DNA of 64,000 nt from contig NC_081410.1 in the NCBI RefSeq assembly GCF_030272615.1, forward strand, positions 257,347,533-257,411,532. Direction: 5' to 3'. The notes beneath the pieces are model-generated. The model ran no database searches, was not told the DNA's origin, and saw only the letters and a program-made list of their open reading frames with translations. The DNA comes from Cryptomeria japonica (taxonomy: Eukaryota > Streptophyta > Pinopsida > Cupressales > Cupressaceae). Both the position numbers and the translations under genes were made by a program. The stretch's first letter is position 1, and each line of letters starts with the position of its first letter. This document shows positions 46,825-58,741 of the stretch, piece after piece.

Positions 46825-49800
46825 TGTGATGGTGGAAAATTAGGGTTAGGGTTAAATTAAGATAATAAAACCACTAAATAACCTAATTCACCATTACATT
46901 AGGGAGTAAAGAAATCCAATAGATCTAGCCTTGTAAGACCAAGATTCTAATCACATTTCAGGCTCCTTGGATAGGGCTTTCTCCTCCTTAAGTTGAATGG
47001 ATTTGAATTGTAAAATATTAGGGAAAAATAGGTGATTATTGAAGCATTCGAGCAGAAATGGTGAGCTACAGTTGTCGTACGAAGACACTAACATGGATCT
47101 AGGCAAAATAAGATGTCATGGCTTTGTTCATAGAAGTTCGACCTGATTTTTTGCAACCAGGTAGTATCAATTTTCCATGATCTTTTAGATTTGTCGCCGT
47201 CAAATGATGAACCTATTTGTCTCCATGAATTATGTCGATCCTCCTAAACGTAGCTTTGTACTTGTTTCCTACACATAGAAAGAAAGGGGAAATTGTTGGG
47301 AATAGGGGTTTGCCTAAGTCAAACCTTGATTTAGGAATTAACCTTGAACGAAATAATTCAAATACTCAAACAAATGCTCAATAGATATATCTTAGATATG
47401 AAATTATTGATGATGATGCTTTTCTCTTTGAATGTAATCACAAATGCTGTATTAAATGACATGAACATGACAAAAAACTAATCAGCCATGAAGATCTCTA
47501 AGAATGCTTGATGAATGCTTCACGGATGCACGAGTCTTAGATTGCTGGTGCAGGAGCACCTTGCAGGATTTGAGAATCATTTGAGAAATGAGGGCTATTA
47601 GAAATTTTTATAGGTTATTTGAATGTTTTTGAGTTGTAATAAGGTCTTTCAAGACCTTTCATTTTGTTTTGATTAGCCATGTAAGGCTTTGATGCCAATT
47701 TTGTAGTGTGAACTTCCTAGGACCTATTTGGTCAACCATGGTCAAATGACATCCAATATGCCTAAATGAGGCACACAATGCATTTTGGCTTCTATGTGGA
47801 CTATTTGTCAAGTTTATGATGTGTCCTAATAGGTTACATAGGCAAAAGTCATAGATTGTGAAGTTTGTGCAAAGTTGTCAAGTTTGATGACAAATTTTGT
47901 TGTCTAATCTCCCTCCAACGGCTACCTAATTCAAATTTCAGTTGGATTCAATTGAAGAGGTTGGAGAAACCTTTTTTAAAGCCTTGGAGGTTGAGAAGAA
48001 TGATGATGATGAATTTTGGATGAAAACAATAATCAAATTTCAATAAACACTAAGAAATTTCCTTAAATTTGCCGTAACGGTGTCTTGTACGGTTATTGTA
48101 CGGATTCATGTGAATTATAAATCATTGATTTGGATAGGAATATAAATTTATGTTCTTTTGGTTTTGATTTTGTCAAAGAAGACTGAATAACAAGTGAGAT
48201 ATTTGCATTTTGGTGACAGACGGTCTGAAAACCCTCCAAAACCAAGGTTTCTGAGGAAATGTCTTCTTAACCCCACATTGCTCGGGCCAAATTGGCTCAA
48301 ATTATGAGGAATGGTAGGGGAGAAAATTTAATTTAAGATTATTTAGGTTTCTAATTTGGCCTTTGAATTGGTGGAGTTTGGGATCAAGCCCTAGGCTAGG
48401 CATCCTCATGTGACTGACCTGTTTTAACTACTTAAAATTGTGCAGGGGTAAAACTAAGTGTGCTAGACACTATATGACTGTGGATTTGGTGTTTTTGGAT
48501 GTTTGAAAATTTTTTCCATCCATTGGTGTCTTCGGATTAGATCCTTTAAGTGTGGTTTCTTTGTAAAAGTGGCCTAAAAGCCTTATCAGGTCTCTTGTAG
48601 TAGCAACGTTTGACCTAGTTAATGCAAGTGTTGGGTTCTAAGTTTTGGAAGAGTTTTGTGTTATCAATGGAGGAATCAAAAAGTGTCAAGAGTCTATGGT
48701 ATCATTAGGAATATTTCTGAGTTCTGCCTTAAAAGTTCAAAATAGGGCTACTAGGAGTAGGCGTCTTGTAGAGGGCAGTCACCTTGATTGCATCTGTACA
48801 AACAAAAGGGTGTTGTTTTGGTTGTAGTCAATATTTCTAGGGTTAGACAAAAGGTTATATAGGGTCCATACCTGTTCTGCAATGTTGGTTGTTTTGTAAT
48901 CCAAGTTAGCCATAGGTGGCTACAAGAGAGTTGGTGTCAAGAATAGACTTGATGTGAGAAGTTGTATCTCCACGAGTTGTTCATGGGTATAGTGGAGCCC
49001 CAAGGAACACAAGCTCTTCACACAGACTAGATCCACTAGACCCTCAACTAAGGTCTCAACATTCACATGGATTCATGGACAATCCTGACAACAACATGAA
49101 AGGATTCCTCTACACTCCCCTTTGCTCAATGGGACCCCACTATACCCATGAACAACTCATGGAGATACAACTTCTCACATCAAGTCTATTATTGACACAA
49201 ACTCTCCTATAGCCACCTATGGATAACTTGGATTACAACACAACCAAAATTTTAGAAAAGGTATGGACCCTATAGAACCTTTTGTCTAACCCTAGAAATA
49301 TTGACTACAACCAAAACAACACCCTTTTGTTTGTATAGATGCAATCAAGGTGACTGCCCTCTACAAGACGCTTACTCCTAGTAGCCCTGTTTTAAACTTT
49401 TAAGGTAGAAATAAGAAATATTCCTAATGAAACCACAAAATATTGAAACTTTTTTATGCCTCCATTGATAACACAAAACTCTTCCAAAACTTAGAACCCA
49501 ACTCTTGCATTAAAACTTGGTCAAACACTGCTACTACAAGAGACCTGATAGGGCTTTTAGGCCACTTTTACAAAGAAACTACAATCCAAAGATCTGATCC
49601 AAAGACATAAATTAATGGAAAAGATATTCACACATCCAAAAAATCCAAATCCACAGTCATATAGGGTCCAACAGACTTAGTTTTACCCTTGCACAATTTT
49701 TAGCAGTTAAAAGAGACTAGTCACATGAGGATGCCTAGCCTAGGGCTTGATCCCAAACTCCACCAATTCAATGACCCATGCAGAAACATAAATAATATTA

Positions 49801-51032
49801 AATTAAATTTTATCCCCTACCATTCCTCATAATTTGAGCCAATTTGGCCAGAGGAATGTGGGGTTAAGAAGACATTTCCTTATAAACCTTGGTTTTGGAT
49901 GGTTTTCAGACCGCTTGTCACCAAAATGCAGATATCTCATTTGTTATTCAGTCTTCTTTGAGAAAGTAAAAACCAAAAGAAAAAAAAATTATATGCCTAT
50001 CCAAATAAATGATTTAGACTACACATGGAATCTGTACAATAACCATACATGACACTTTTACAACAAATTAAGGAAATTTTTGAGTGTTTATTGAAATTTG
50101 ATCACTGTTTTCATCCAAACTTCATCATCATAATTATTTTTGAACTCCAAGGCTTTAAAAAAGGTTTATCCAACCTCCTCAACTGACTCCAACTGAAATT
50201 TTAATTAGTTAGCCATTGGAGGGAGATTAGTTACAAAGTGACAACAAATTGACAACAAAAGTTGTCATCAAACTTGACAACTTTGCACAAACTTCACAAT
50301 CTATGTTACTTTTGCCTATCTAACCTATTAGGACACATCATAAACCTGAAAAATAGGCCACATAGAAGTCAAAATACATTTCTTTCCTCATTTAGGCATG
50401 TTGGATTTCATTTGACCATGGTTGACTAAATAGGTCCTAGGAAGTTCACACTACAAAAATGACATCAAAGCTTTACATGGCTTATCAAAACAAAATGAAT
50501 GGTCTTGAAAGACCTTATTACAACTCAAAAGAATTCAAAGAACCTATAAACACTTCTAAGAGCCTTCATGGCTCAAATGATCCTCAAATCCTACAAGGTG
50601 TTCCTGCACCAATTGCTTAGATTGTTAGATGAAAATAGGTTGATAAAATGTCTTTATATAGGGGCTTCTAGGTAAATTACCAATTAGGTCGATCTCCAAT
50701 AGTCATACAGAGCCACAAGGATCAAATATTATCGATGAGATATAGCCCCTATCCCATTTCAAATTGGGGCATGATTGAGCAAGACCATGGCATTTTGGGC
50801 TGCCATGATCCAGAACAAGGTGCTCCACACCTTGGTCCCATCATAATCAAGACCAAAATAATGCTAAAATGGGGTGGGTATCCCATCATAGGACCCACAA
50901 AAGGTTGTTCATGGCCTCAAAATTGGAGAATACACACAAACAAACCTAGAAAGGGGATGAGGATAGGACATGCTAAAGTAGGGGCACAAATATGAGGTGT
51001 AAATTGGACTAGTGATAATTTATGACACTACA
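46825..51032 (-). repeat. 5' LTR of B, split by a giant inverted repeat
   Basis: 46825-47545 plus 50617-51032 align with 41736-42938. The LTR starts TGTAGTGTCATAAATT on the minus strand at 51032. The TATA-like TATATAAA lies at 50660-50653 (minus). The palindrome at 50783-50810 is a degenerate copy of that at 42691. Confidence 0.85.
47546..50611. mobile_element. 3.07-kb giant inverted-repeat (foldback) element, 5-bp target duplication ATTGC
   Basis: The left arm (47546 to about 49000) and right arm (about 49133 to 50611) are inverted copies along their whole length, about 1.46 kb each, separated by some 130 bp of unique spacer. The ends read TGGTGCAGGAGCACCTTG (left) and, reversed, TGGTGCAGGAACACCTTG (right). 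The terminal GGTGC-AGGA-GCACC is itself a small palindrome. ATTGC flanks both sides (47541-47545, 50612-50616) and the uninterrupted LTR sequence is seen at 42.5 kb, so this is a clean insertion. It has no transposase or retroelement domain. A transcript through it would fold into a long, imperfect double-stranded RNA. Confidence 0.88.
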
Positions 51033-52640
51033 ATTTCTTATCACTTCCCCATCTTATTTTAATTTTTTTTGAAATACCCATTTTATTCCTCTCATATTTT
51101 TATCAATAGGTCTAGGAACCATCACCCATGTCTAATTTTTCTCAATCTGATTGAGTTTTTCTTCCATTACATGTATCCATCCTTCATCCTTGCCGACATC
51201 AACAAAGGTCTTAGGATCTACTTTGATAGAATATAGATTCATTTGCTCACTTTATTTTACAAGTCTTCTCCTTGTCTACACTCCTTGATTCTTATCTCTA
51301 ATAATGTGATCTTCTAAATGATTCATCTAGACATACTTGGTTGGAAACCTAGAGGCCTATTCTAATTTGTGTTCCTTCTCTTCTGTCTCTTCTTCCTCTT
51401 CTTCTATGGAGGAAGTTTCATCTAATCCGTATTCCTTTCGTTCTTGTGTATTTTCACTTATTTCTTCTTTAACCTTAACATTTTCTCTTTCAACTATCTT
51501 CCTCAACCTTTTGTTGTAGCATCTATACGCCTTGCTTCTAGTTGAGTAACCAAGAAATATCCCTTCATCAGATCTTGAATCAAACTTTCCCAAGTCCTCT
51601 TCATCTTCTTGATGTAACATCTGCTACCAATTTTTTTGAAGTACTAGACAGTAATAGGTTTTCCATTCCATAGTTCATAAGGGGTCTTAGTGTTGATGAC
51701 CATTAGTTGTCCTTTGTTAAGAACATAGAAAAAAGTATGAACCACCTCTTTCCAATATATATTAGGCATATTTGCATCCTTCAAAATTGTCCTAGCCATT
51801 TATTGGATAGCTCTATTCTTCTTTTCCACTACCCCATTCTATTGAGGTGTTCTAGGAGTAGACAAATGTCTCCTAATTCCATAACCTTCACAAAACTTCT
51901 CAAACACATTTGAAGTAAATTCACCTCTTTTATTAGATCTTAGACATTTGATTTTATCATTCATTTCATTCTCAACCATAGACTTGAGAATATTGTTAAG
52001 TGCTTCTAGTTTAAAAAATAAAAATGAAACCCATGTCATCCTAAAGTAATCATTAATAAGCAACATACAATATTTTTCAAATTTTAGACTTTGAGTACTG
52101 GTAAGTCCACACAAGTCAATGTGTATCAACTCCAAATATTTTGTAAAAGAGTACTTGTTCTTGAAAATTGTCCTTGTCTATTTTGCCATTTGACATTCCT
52201 TACACAAGATGTTAGTAGACTTGATAATCATTGGCATGTCTCTTATCACATGTGTAGTGTTGATCTTCACAAGTTTTTCAAAGTTAATGTGCTCCATCCT
52301 CTTGTACAACAACTAGATGTCACTAGTTTGATCTTATTGGCCTTTCTTAGGTGATAAACATTATATTTATTCCTAGATCCTCTTGTAACTAATCTTCCAC
52401 AGTTTGCCTTCCTAATTTCACATCCTTTGTAATGAAATGTGAGATTATATCCTTTACTACACATTTGATTGACACTAAGTAAATTATGCTTCAATTCTTT
52501 GACATAGAGAACGCCCTCTATCTTATTATTTCCATGAATGATTATTGTACCCTTTCCACAAATCTATGCAGAGCCTTCATCTCCAAATTTGATTGATCCA
52601 TCGTTCCACTCTTGAGGTTGATGAACTTCTTGTTGTTGTA
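51033..52640 (-). pseudogene. C protease end, integrase and start of reverse transcriptase, Copia type
   Basis: Read on the minus strand from about 52620: SIKFGDEGSA and GKGTIIIHGNNKIEGVLYV (protease end), LKHNLLSVNQMCSKGY (GAG-pre-integrase), then integrase with IHIDLCGL, LLINDYFRMTWVSF, and LRSNKRGEFTS where the catalytic Asp of the usual RSDNGGE is Asn. Next come IFLGYSTRSKAYRCYNKR, an acidic Glu-rich linker (51420-51360) and VFQKKLK at the start of reverse transcriptase. It continues at 41735 on the far side of B. Confidence 0.88.
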
Positions 52641-53347
52641 AGGTGGTGAAATTACTTTTTCACCAAGTAAGATAGTAAGACCACTAATTTCACAATATCA
52701 ACCATACATTAAAAAGGGGGGTGCAAATCCAATAGATCTAGCCATAATTTAGTTAGCAAAAGGGTTGAGATACTAATTAGATTTACTTGTTTGTTTGCTT
52801 CCCTTTTTAGAGTTGAAATTATATTTGAATTGTAAAGTTCTAGAAAAAGAGAATTGGATTAAAACAATAATAATAGATTTTTCTAGATTTCAAACAAAGC
52901 CACAAACAAATACCTAAGAAGAGGAAGTGAATTAGGACCCATAGCTAAAAATCTAGGCCGAATTGTTAGGACCAGGGTGGTAAGTCATCTTGGTCCTACA
53001 ACTTTAAAATAGGCAAACATGATATTTTTTGGATCAGGGAGACACATCGAATCCACTACTAGAAGATCGGGCAAAATTCTCGGGACCAAAGTGGGAGGTT
53101 GATGAGTGATCAAAAATAACATTTTAAATCATAGTTTATACTTAAAAACTTTGTATATTTTGTTAATTAATGTGTTTGACTGTAGACTATATGCTTACAT
53201 GTTTACTTCTTTTTCTTTTATACTTTACTAATTAGAAGGTATATATTAGAAATGATATTTTGTGTTGAATGCATTACTTGAATGGTTAAATTAATGAAGA
53301 AACAACTATTATCCAGAATCTTTTTTGTTATGTCTTGTCCTATTTTC
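52636..53347 (-). repeat. LTR fragment related to B, plus unassigned flank
   Basis: From TGTTGTAAGGTGGTGAAATTAC the sequence follows the B LTR order: AAGATA...AAACCACTAA-like, then CCAATAGATCTAGCC, then TTTGAATTGTAAA. It diverges after about 53000 and includes CAGGGTGGTAAGTCATCTTGG. No right end is found before element A. It replaces the 5' part of C, so either a solo LTR or a truncated element lies here. Confidence 0.5.
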
Positions 53348-53522
53348 CTAGATGTAGCATCCTAAAATTGCGACACTTGCAATTTCGACTGCATTTGGGT
53401 CTTCACGATGGTGATGCAACACGGAACCTGAATGGAGACCCCGAAACTTGTTCATGACATCAAAAACTGCATTTTTCAGCACCCTGGCCTGATCCTCCTT
53501 GCACCCTGTTGCCCCTGGAGGT

Positions 53523-53551
53523 GGGACCATGGCGCCCAGCGCCCTGGTCCC
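53523..53551. repeat. GC-rich palindrome in A 5' LTR
   Basis: GGGACCATGGCGC ... GCGCCCTGGTCCC: the two 13-base halves are complementary except for one position, with a three-base centre. The partner copy in the 3' LTR is at 59946-59974, with two changes. Confidence 0.9.
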
Positions 53552-53680
53552 TGGTCCCTAGCCCTATTTTTGGGCCCGACCTCTTTTGGGTCTCAGGTCT
53601 TTATGTTTGCAAATTGGAAAATAATATTTCCTGGTCGGCCTAAGGTCAGGAAAATCAGTCTATCAACCCTAATTGACAAG

Positions 53681-53688
53681 TATATAAA
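53681..53688 (+). promoter_or_regulatory. TATA box of A 5' LTR
   Basis: TATATAAA, preceded by AATTGACAAG. The identical context is found at 60097-60104 in the 3' LTR. It marks the probable U3/R boundary about 30 bp further on. Confidence 0.65.
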
Positions 53689-54522
53689 CTACATTTCCTC
53701 TCCCATTTGAGGAAGATGGAAAAAAGGCGAAAACGATATTCAAGCATTCAAGCATTCAAGCATTCCAAGTCTCCATTCAAGGCTAAGTGTTGCATTCAAG
53801 ACAAGGATTCAACCATTGAAGAGGAGATCACATACAACATACAACATACTACATACATTACACCTTCGCATGTAAGAATACAAACATTCTTACAACAAGG
53901 TATCAGTACTTGTTTACATTACAAACATTTACATTTACAACATTCTCATTTCTTGGTTAATTCCAAAACCGGGGTTTGACCTAAAGGCAAACCCCTCATC
54001 CCTAACCCCCCAATCGTCCTCTCTTTTATGTGTGTAGGTTGTAGGTACGCGGCTGTAATTGAAGATCTGGAATCCTTGTGCAGAGACGAACAGAGCCCCC
54101 TTCGTTTCGCGGATTTATCGGAGGACCGTGTGCACGCCGGGCACCATCGTCCTGTCAACTTTCACTCAAATTTGCAGAACAGCACCGTCTCGACATTTTA
54201 CTGCTAATTCCAGGTCCGCAACTTCATCCCATATCCCTATCTCTATTTATAAGCGAATCTTTCCTACTTTACATGCATTCCTAGTTCAATCTTTCTATCT
54301 ACATTCTTTACAAAAGAGGGTATCCTTGATGTCTTAACCCTTGAAACTCATATAGAATCCAATCTTGCATTGCGTGGGATTGGATCTTGTGGGTTTCAAC
54401 CCCTCTTTTGAATGTAAAGTCTCCCCTAAGTGAAAACCATCAACCCTAGTGACTCTCCCTTCTCTCTCCTTGGAGTTGGGGAGGGGAGAACAACTAGGGT
54501 TCGATTTTTCCGCTTTACATTT

Positions 54523-54535
54523 TGGTGAACCCGAC
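54523..54535 (+). other. Primer-binding site of A
   Basis: TGGTGAACCCGAC, three bases after the LTR. The same core is seen in B. Confidence 0.75.
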
Positions 54536-55606
54536 GTGAACATCCTCATTCTGATTATTCATGGTTAGATCTGAAAATTTTGCTTTCCTAATTATATTTC
54601 CATGTTTGATCTTTTGCAAATTTTAGAGGTTGATTGCATAAAAACCCTAAAATTTTCTTTTAAGTAATTAAACTTGTGAAACGTTTAATTGTTAATTCCT
54701 GTTTTAGATCTACCCTTCTATTGCAAATTGTCAATTCATATTTGTGCTTTAATTTTGAAAATTAAGTGGTTAAATGTCAAAACCCTAATTTTTAAGACCT
54801 TCTTGATTCAACCTTTGACTGATAATTTCACTAATCAAAACACCTCCAAATCGGCTGTAACTTTGGACCGTGTGCACCCTGAGCACCATCGTCCCCGACA
54901 TTTTTTCCAAAATTTTGGGAGCTAGATCTTACTGTATTTTTTTGCTAAAATCTAGAATTTTGGCTGATTTTATCAATTCTAACACTTTCAAAATTAAAGT
55001 CGAAGTTGGTCTAGCGATTGCTCGGATTGAGGCTTCTAATCATTCAAAAATTGTTGAAATTTAAATTTGTATCAAAATTGTGTTTCTTACAGTCCTAAAT
55101 CTGAAAAGTGTGTTAGCATTTGTGACTTTTGAAATTAAGTGTTTAATTGCAACAACTTTGATTTCCACTTTCAAAATTGAATTTTGCTTGAAATCGAGTC
55201 AACTTTTAAATTTCAAAACTTGCATTGCTTTCAGTATTCCTTCTAAAAATCATAAAATTCAAAATTTCAGTTTTCCTCTCTTTTTCAAAATTCAAATTTT
55301 ACATTTTTCAACAATCTTGGTAGGGTTCAATTTTGAAATTGCAACTTTAATTTGTCCTATCTACAGATCGTAAAATCACTCAATTTTTTCAGATTAGCTT
55401 TAAAATCATCATAATTGTCATCCCTGAAAATTTCAAAAAAAGTTGCGAGGACCATGTGCACTCCGTTCGCCACAGTCCCGGACATTTTTTCCGAAATTTC
55501 GGGAGATTCTCCTGATTGCATTTAACAGCTTAAATCTAGGAGATTGGCTGATTTTATTGAAATTTGCTACCTCTAAAATTCAAAATCTTCTCTCTCTCTT
55601 TAGTGC
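54536..55606 (+). other. Leader of A with two GC-rich palindromes
   Basis: About 1.07 kb without a convincing frame. Two blocks resemble each other and part of the LTR: GGACCGTGTGCACC...CGTCC (54865-54894) and GGACCATGTGCACTCC...AGTCC (55449-55478), each followed by CGACATTTTTTCC or GGACATTTTTTCC and TTGGCTGATTTTAT. This is the region where packaging signals lie in retroelements. Confidence 0.65.
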
Positions 55607-58600
55607 ATGAGTTTTACAACAATAAGTCCTACTTACACTATTCCCGTTAGACGAAGCCTTAGAATTAAGTCTTTCCAAGGTGTAATTACCAAGGAGATGG
55701 AACCTAATTTGAATGGCCTTTTTAACGAGGACATGGGTAATTCCTCTAATCCTCTTAATGATGAAGAAGCTCTCCATGAGGTTTCTGTAGAATAACTTTC
55801 AAAATTGGATAACCAATTTGATGATTTTCGACAATGGATGTCTCAAGAATACCCTGATAGTGAAGCTCTTTCATTAATTGAGGGTCTAAAACGTATGGTT
55901 CAAAGTGATAAGAATGGAATTGATATTTTGTGTGGTATTGCACACATTGTGGATTCGAATGTGATGCCTATGAAGAGTTGTGCTGAAACTTTAGGTTATA
56001 CACAACCTTCTACTCAAGTTAATCATTCTATTCCTTTGACAACTCCTATTGCTAGTATACCTACTTTTACATCAAACATAATGACTACTTCAATACAAGA
56101 CATTCCTCCTATGATCACCAGTCATGGGGACAATCCCTCTTCTTCAATCAACCCTCTTCCTTCATTCAATCCAACTTCTTCATTCATTCCTTCAATGAGT
56201 GTTCCTATTATATCTCCACAAATGAACATGACGCAAGGGGGCAATTCATTTAACCATTCCATTCCTCCTTGTAGTGTTCCTCCTTTCCAATCATCTCCTA
56301 TGACTAACTATCATAGTGTCCCACCACCTTACTCTCTACCTTCTTTCAATAACATAACACATCCATCACAATCTAACACGTCTAATATGAACTCTTCGAC
56401 TGAAGCGACCATTAACAATCTTGCACAAACTGTCTCTTCTTTACAGCAACAAATTGCCTCTATGAATCAATCTAAGTTTAGTGTGCCCACATTTGATGTT
56501 GCGAGCCCACTTTCTCTTGATATTGTTTGAGCTATCCCCCCTAAACATGTTGAAATTCCGTATTTGGAGCTTTATAATGGTAAGGGTGATCCTCTAACAC
56601 ATGTTAAGACCTTTCAAACAATATGCATTGATTTTGCTTATGACCAAAGGTTGCTTGCAAAACTGTTTACTAGAACATTAAGAGATAAAGCCCTAAAATG
56701 GTATTGCTCGTTGCCTTCCTATTCTATTTCTTCTTTCAAACAACTTGCAAATGCTTTTATTCAACAATTTCAAAACAATATAAGTCCTAAAGTTACTTTG
56801 ATTGATTTAATGCATTGTAAACAAGGTGTTAAAGAAAAAGTGACTGATTTCATTGGTAGATATAAGCATTTGTATGCTCAAATTTCTTTTCCAGTGCCTG
56901 ACAATGATATTCAAAGAATCTTTATTTCTAATTTACAAAAAGATATTAGAGAAAAACTCCTATTTTCTAAGTTTACTTCTTTCCAACAGTTGTGCGCAAC
57001 TCTTCACAATTATCAACTGACTGTGAGTCAAATGGAATAAGCAAATCCTATGGCTCCGAGTGATAAGGGTGATAGTAGTCAACAACCATTTGGGAAGTTT
57101 AAACCGAACAGAGAGTCCATTAAATTCAATGAACACATCATCAACAACAATGTGAATGTAGCATCAGGTGTGCCTCCTATTTCTAAGTTTTTCAAGAAAG
57201 AAAGAAAGTTCACTCCTTTGAATGAATCATTGCATAGTATTATGAATAAGTTATTGGAACAAAATGTGCTTACTCTTCCTCCTATAAGGCAAATAGATCC
57301 TGCAAAGATTAATTCACCCTATTTTGATAACAAATCTTTTTGTCAATTTCATCGTCATCCTGGACATGATACTGAAAAACGTTTTGCTTTAAAAGGTAAA
57401 ATTCAAGATTTGATTGATAATAATACTATCTCTGTTTCTGGTGTGAATGATAAAGGCAACACATCTGTAGCTCCTCCTAACCAAAATCTTCAGATTTTTA
57501 CTGATCCATTACCTTCTCATACCTCTAATGCGATTGATACTACTGATTCCTCTGTCTCACCTGATGATCTTGTGTCCATGACTCCGAATGTGATTAACTT
57601 TGTAGAGCAGCAGAAAATCCCTAAAGAACTTTCCATCACCTTTGATTCTAGTGAAACTATCAGGGCACCTGATGGTCCTTTATATATAGTTGCAAAAGTC
57701 AAGAATACACCTTGCCGTGGAGTGCTTATTGATCCTTCTTGTATGGTTAATATCATTACTGAAGAATTTCTTTTTACTTTGCAATTGAATCAAGTGATCT
57801 ATGATGAAACAAATGTGGTTGTGAAACTATTTGATGCATTTTCTTCTCCTGCAATTGGTTCTATTACATTACCTATTGAGGTCCATAACAAATCCCTTGA
57901 TGTGGACTTTGCTATTATTCCATCATCCGAACAATTTCGTGTGAAGCTAGGCTATCCTTGGCTGTCTTCCATGAAAGCTATTGCTTCTCCTATTCATAAG
58001 TGTTTGAAATTTCCCCATAATGGTGAAGTTGTTACTGTCAATCATAGTCTCTTTAAACCAGCTGAAAGAACTTCTAGCATTCCTATTGATTACTTTTGGC
58101 CTAAACAATTCCAATCTCTTCCTCCGCGAAGTGATCATCTTTTTAAATCTTATCAAAAGTGGAAAAAAGATATGATCCTATCTCTAAGTGAACCTAGAAC
58201 ACCCAAACTTGACATTCCTATCATTCTTGAGAAGGAAGTTCTTCCTTTGAAAGATAAAACTAATGTCTTTCCTCAAGAAGATTCCCAACCCATTCCTATG
58301 AATGTGACTATGCCTATATCTAATAAACTTCCTAAAAGTAGACCTATACCTCCTCGTCATGATGGACTTGGTCTCCTTCCTAAACCAAATATTCCTCCCT
58401 TATATGGAGCAGTTTCTCCTCCTTCCTCTTATGGAGAGAAGAGACCTTCCTCTTCTCCTATTATTCAACCTAAGAGACCACAACCTAAACACCCAAGTGA
58501 TAAGGATGAGAACATTCCTCCTCCTCAATCTTCTCAACTTCCTACGAAGACTAGACGGAATCGTTCTGCACGTGAACGCCGACGAAAGCGTCGTCTTAGA

Positions 58601-58741
58601 GCTCAAAATTTGCAATCCCCAAAAACACCTTCAGCCAGTATTATTCCATTTTCTCTCAGCCGACGATTGAGCCGAAATCTCCTAAACATAAGATGCATGA
58701 TGGTCTTGATCCTGTGCGATTTAAAGATCCTATTTTTATAA
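55607..58741 (+). pseudogene. A gag-protease reading frame with three in-frame stops
   Basis: A single frame from ATG 55607 to 58741, broken by TAA 55793, TGA 56528 and TAA 57038. It starts TTISPTYTIPVRRSLRIK. A Pro/Ser/Asn-rich linker follows (56000-56460), then the gag core (GDPLTHVKTFQTICIDFAY, ALKWYCSLP, FIQQF, 56560-57030). The CX2HX4HDT motif is at 57341-57382 with its last Cys replaced by Arg, and LIDNN follows it. The protease-like part has LIDPSCMVNIITEEF, with Asp at 57731 and PS in place of the usual (S/T/G)G, and LGYPWL at 57947-57964. A basic tail (RNRSARERRRKRRLRAQN) ends it. Each stop is one C-to-T change away from CAA or CGA. Without reverse transcriptase it can supply at most structural proteins. 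Confidence 0.85.

Larger units (their letters stand above)
41736..51032 (-). mobile_element. Ty3-type element B, inserted in the reverse transcriptase gene of C; non-autonomous
   Basis: LTRs at 41736-42938 and 46825-51032 (the latter split by the inverted repeat 47546-50611). On the minus strand the 5' LTR is followed by TGGTGAACCCAAC (primer-binding site, 46821-46809). The 3' LTR is preceded by AGTGGGGGCTAAAAA. Flanks ATTTT (41731-41735) and ATTTC (51033-51037) look like a 5-bp duplication with one change, and the Copia frame is continuous across the empty site. The interior (42939-46824) encodes a gag-like frame, duplicated, and a CX2HX4HDTX2C motif, but no protease or pol that I can recognise. 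Primer site, purine tract and motif match element A, so A and B are one lineage. Confidence 0.85.
30740..52640 (-). mobile_element. Copia retrotransposon C (Sirevirus-like), split by D and B; 5' end not found
   Basis: A minus-strand element. The 3' LTR occupies 30740-31341 plus 37574-38872. Then come three polypurine-tract-like repeats (38874-38990), a 1.4-kb 3' untranslated part, RNase H and reverse transcriptase (40393-41735), and, beyond insertion B, the rest of reverse transcriptase, integrase and the protease end (51033-52640). The order PR-INT-RT-RH identifies Copia. Upstream of 52640 it is replaced by an LTR fragment of another family, and no gag or 5' LTR of C is seen up to 64 kb. All frames are broken. 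C is the oldest layer here, since D and B both interrupt it. Confidence 0.85.
53353..54519 (+). repeat. 5' LTR of A
   Basis: Contains TATATAAA (53681-53688), a CATTCAAG-type short repeat near 53734-53765, and GC-rich palindromes at 53523-53551 and 54123-54152. It differs from the right copy by scattered substitutions and a few small indels (for example TTTATGTGTG near 54025 is absent on the right). Confidence 0.95.
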
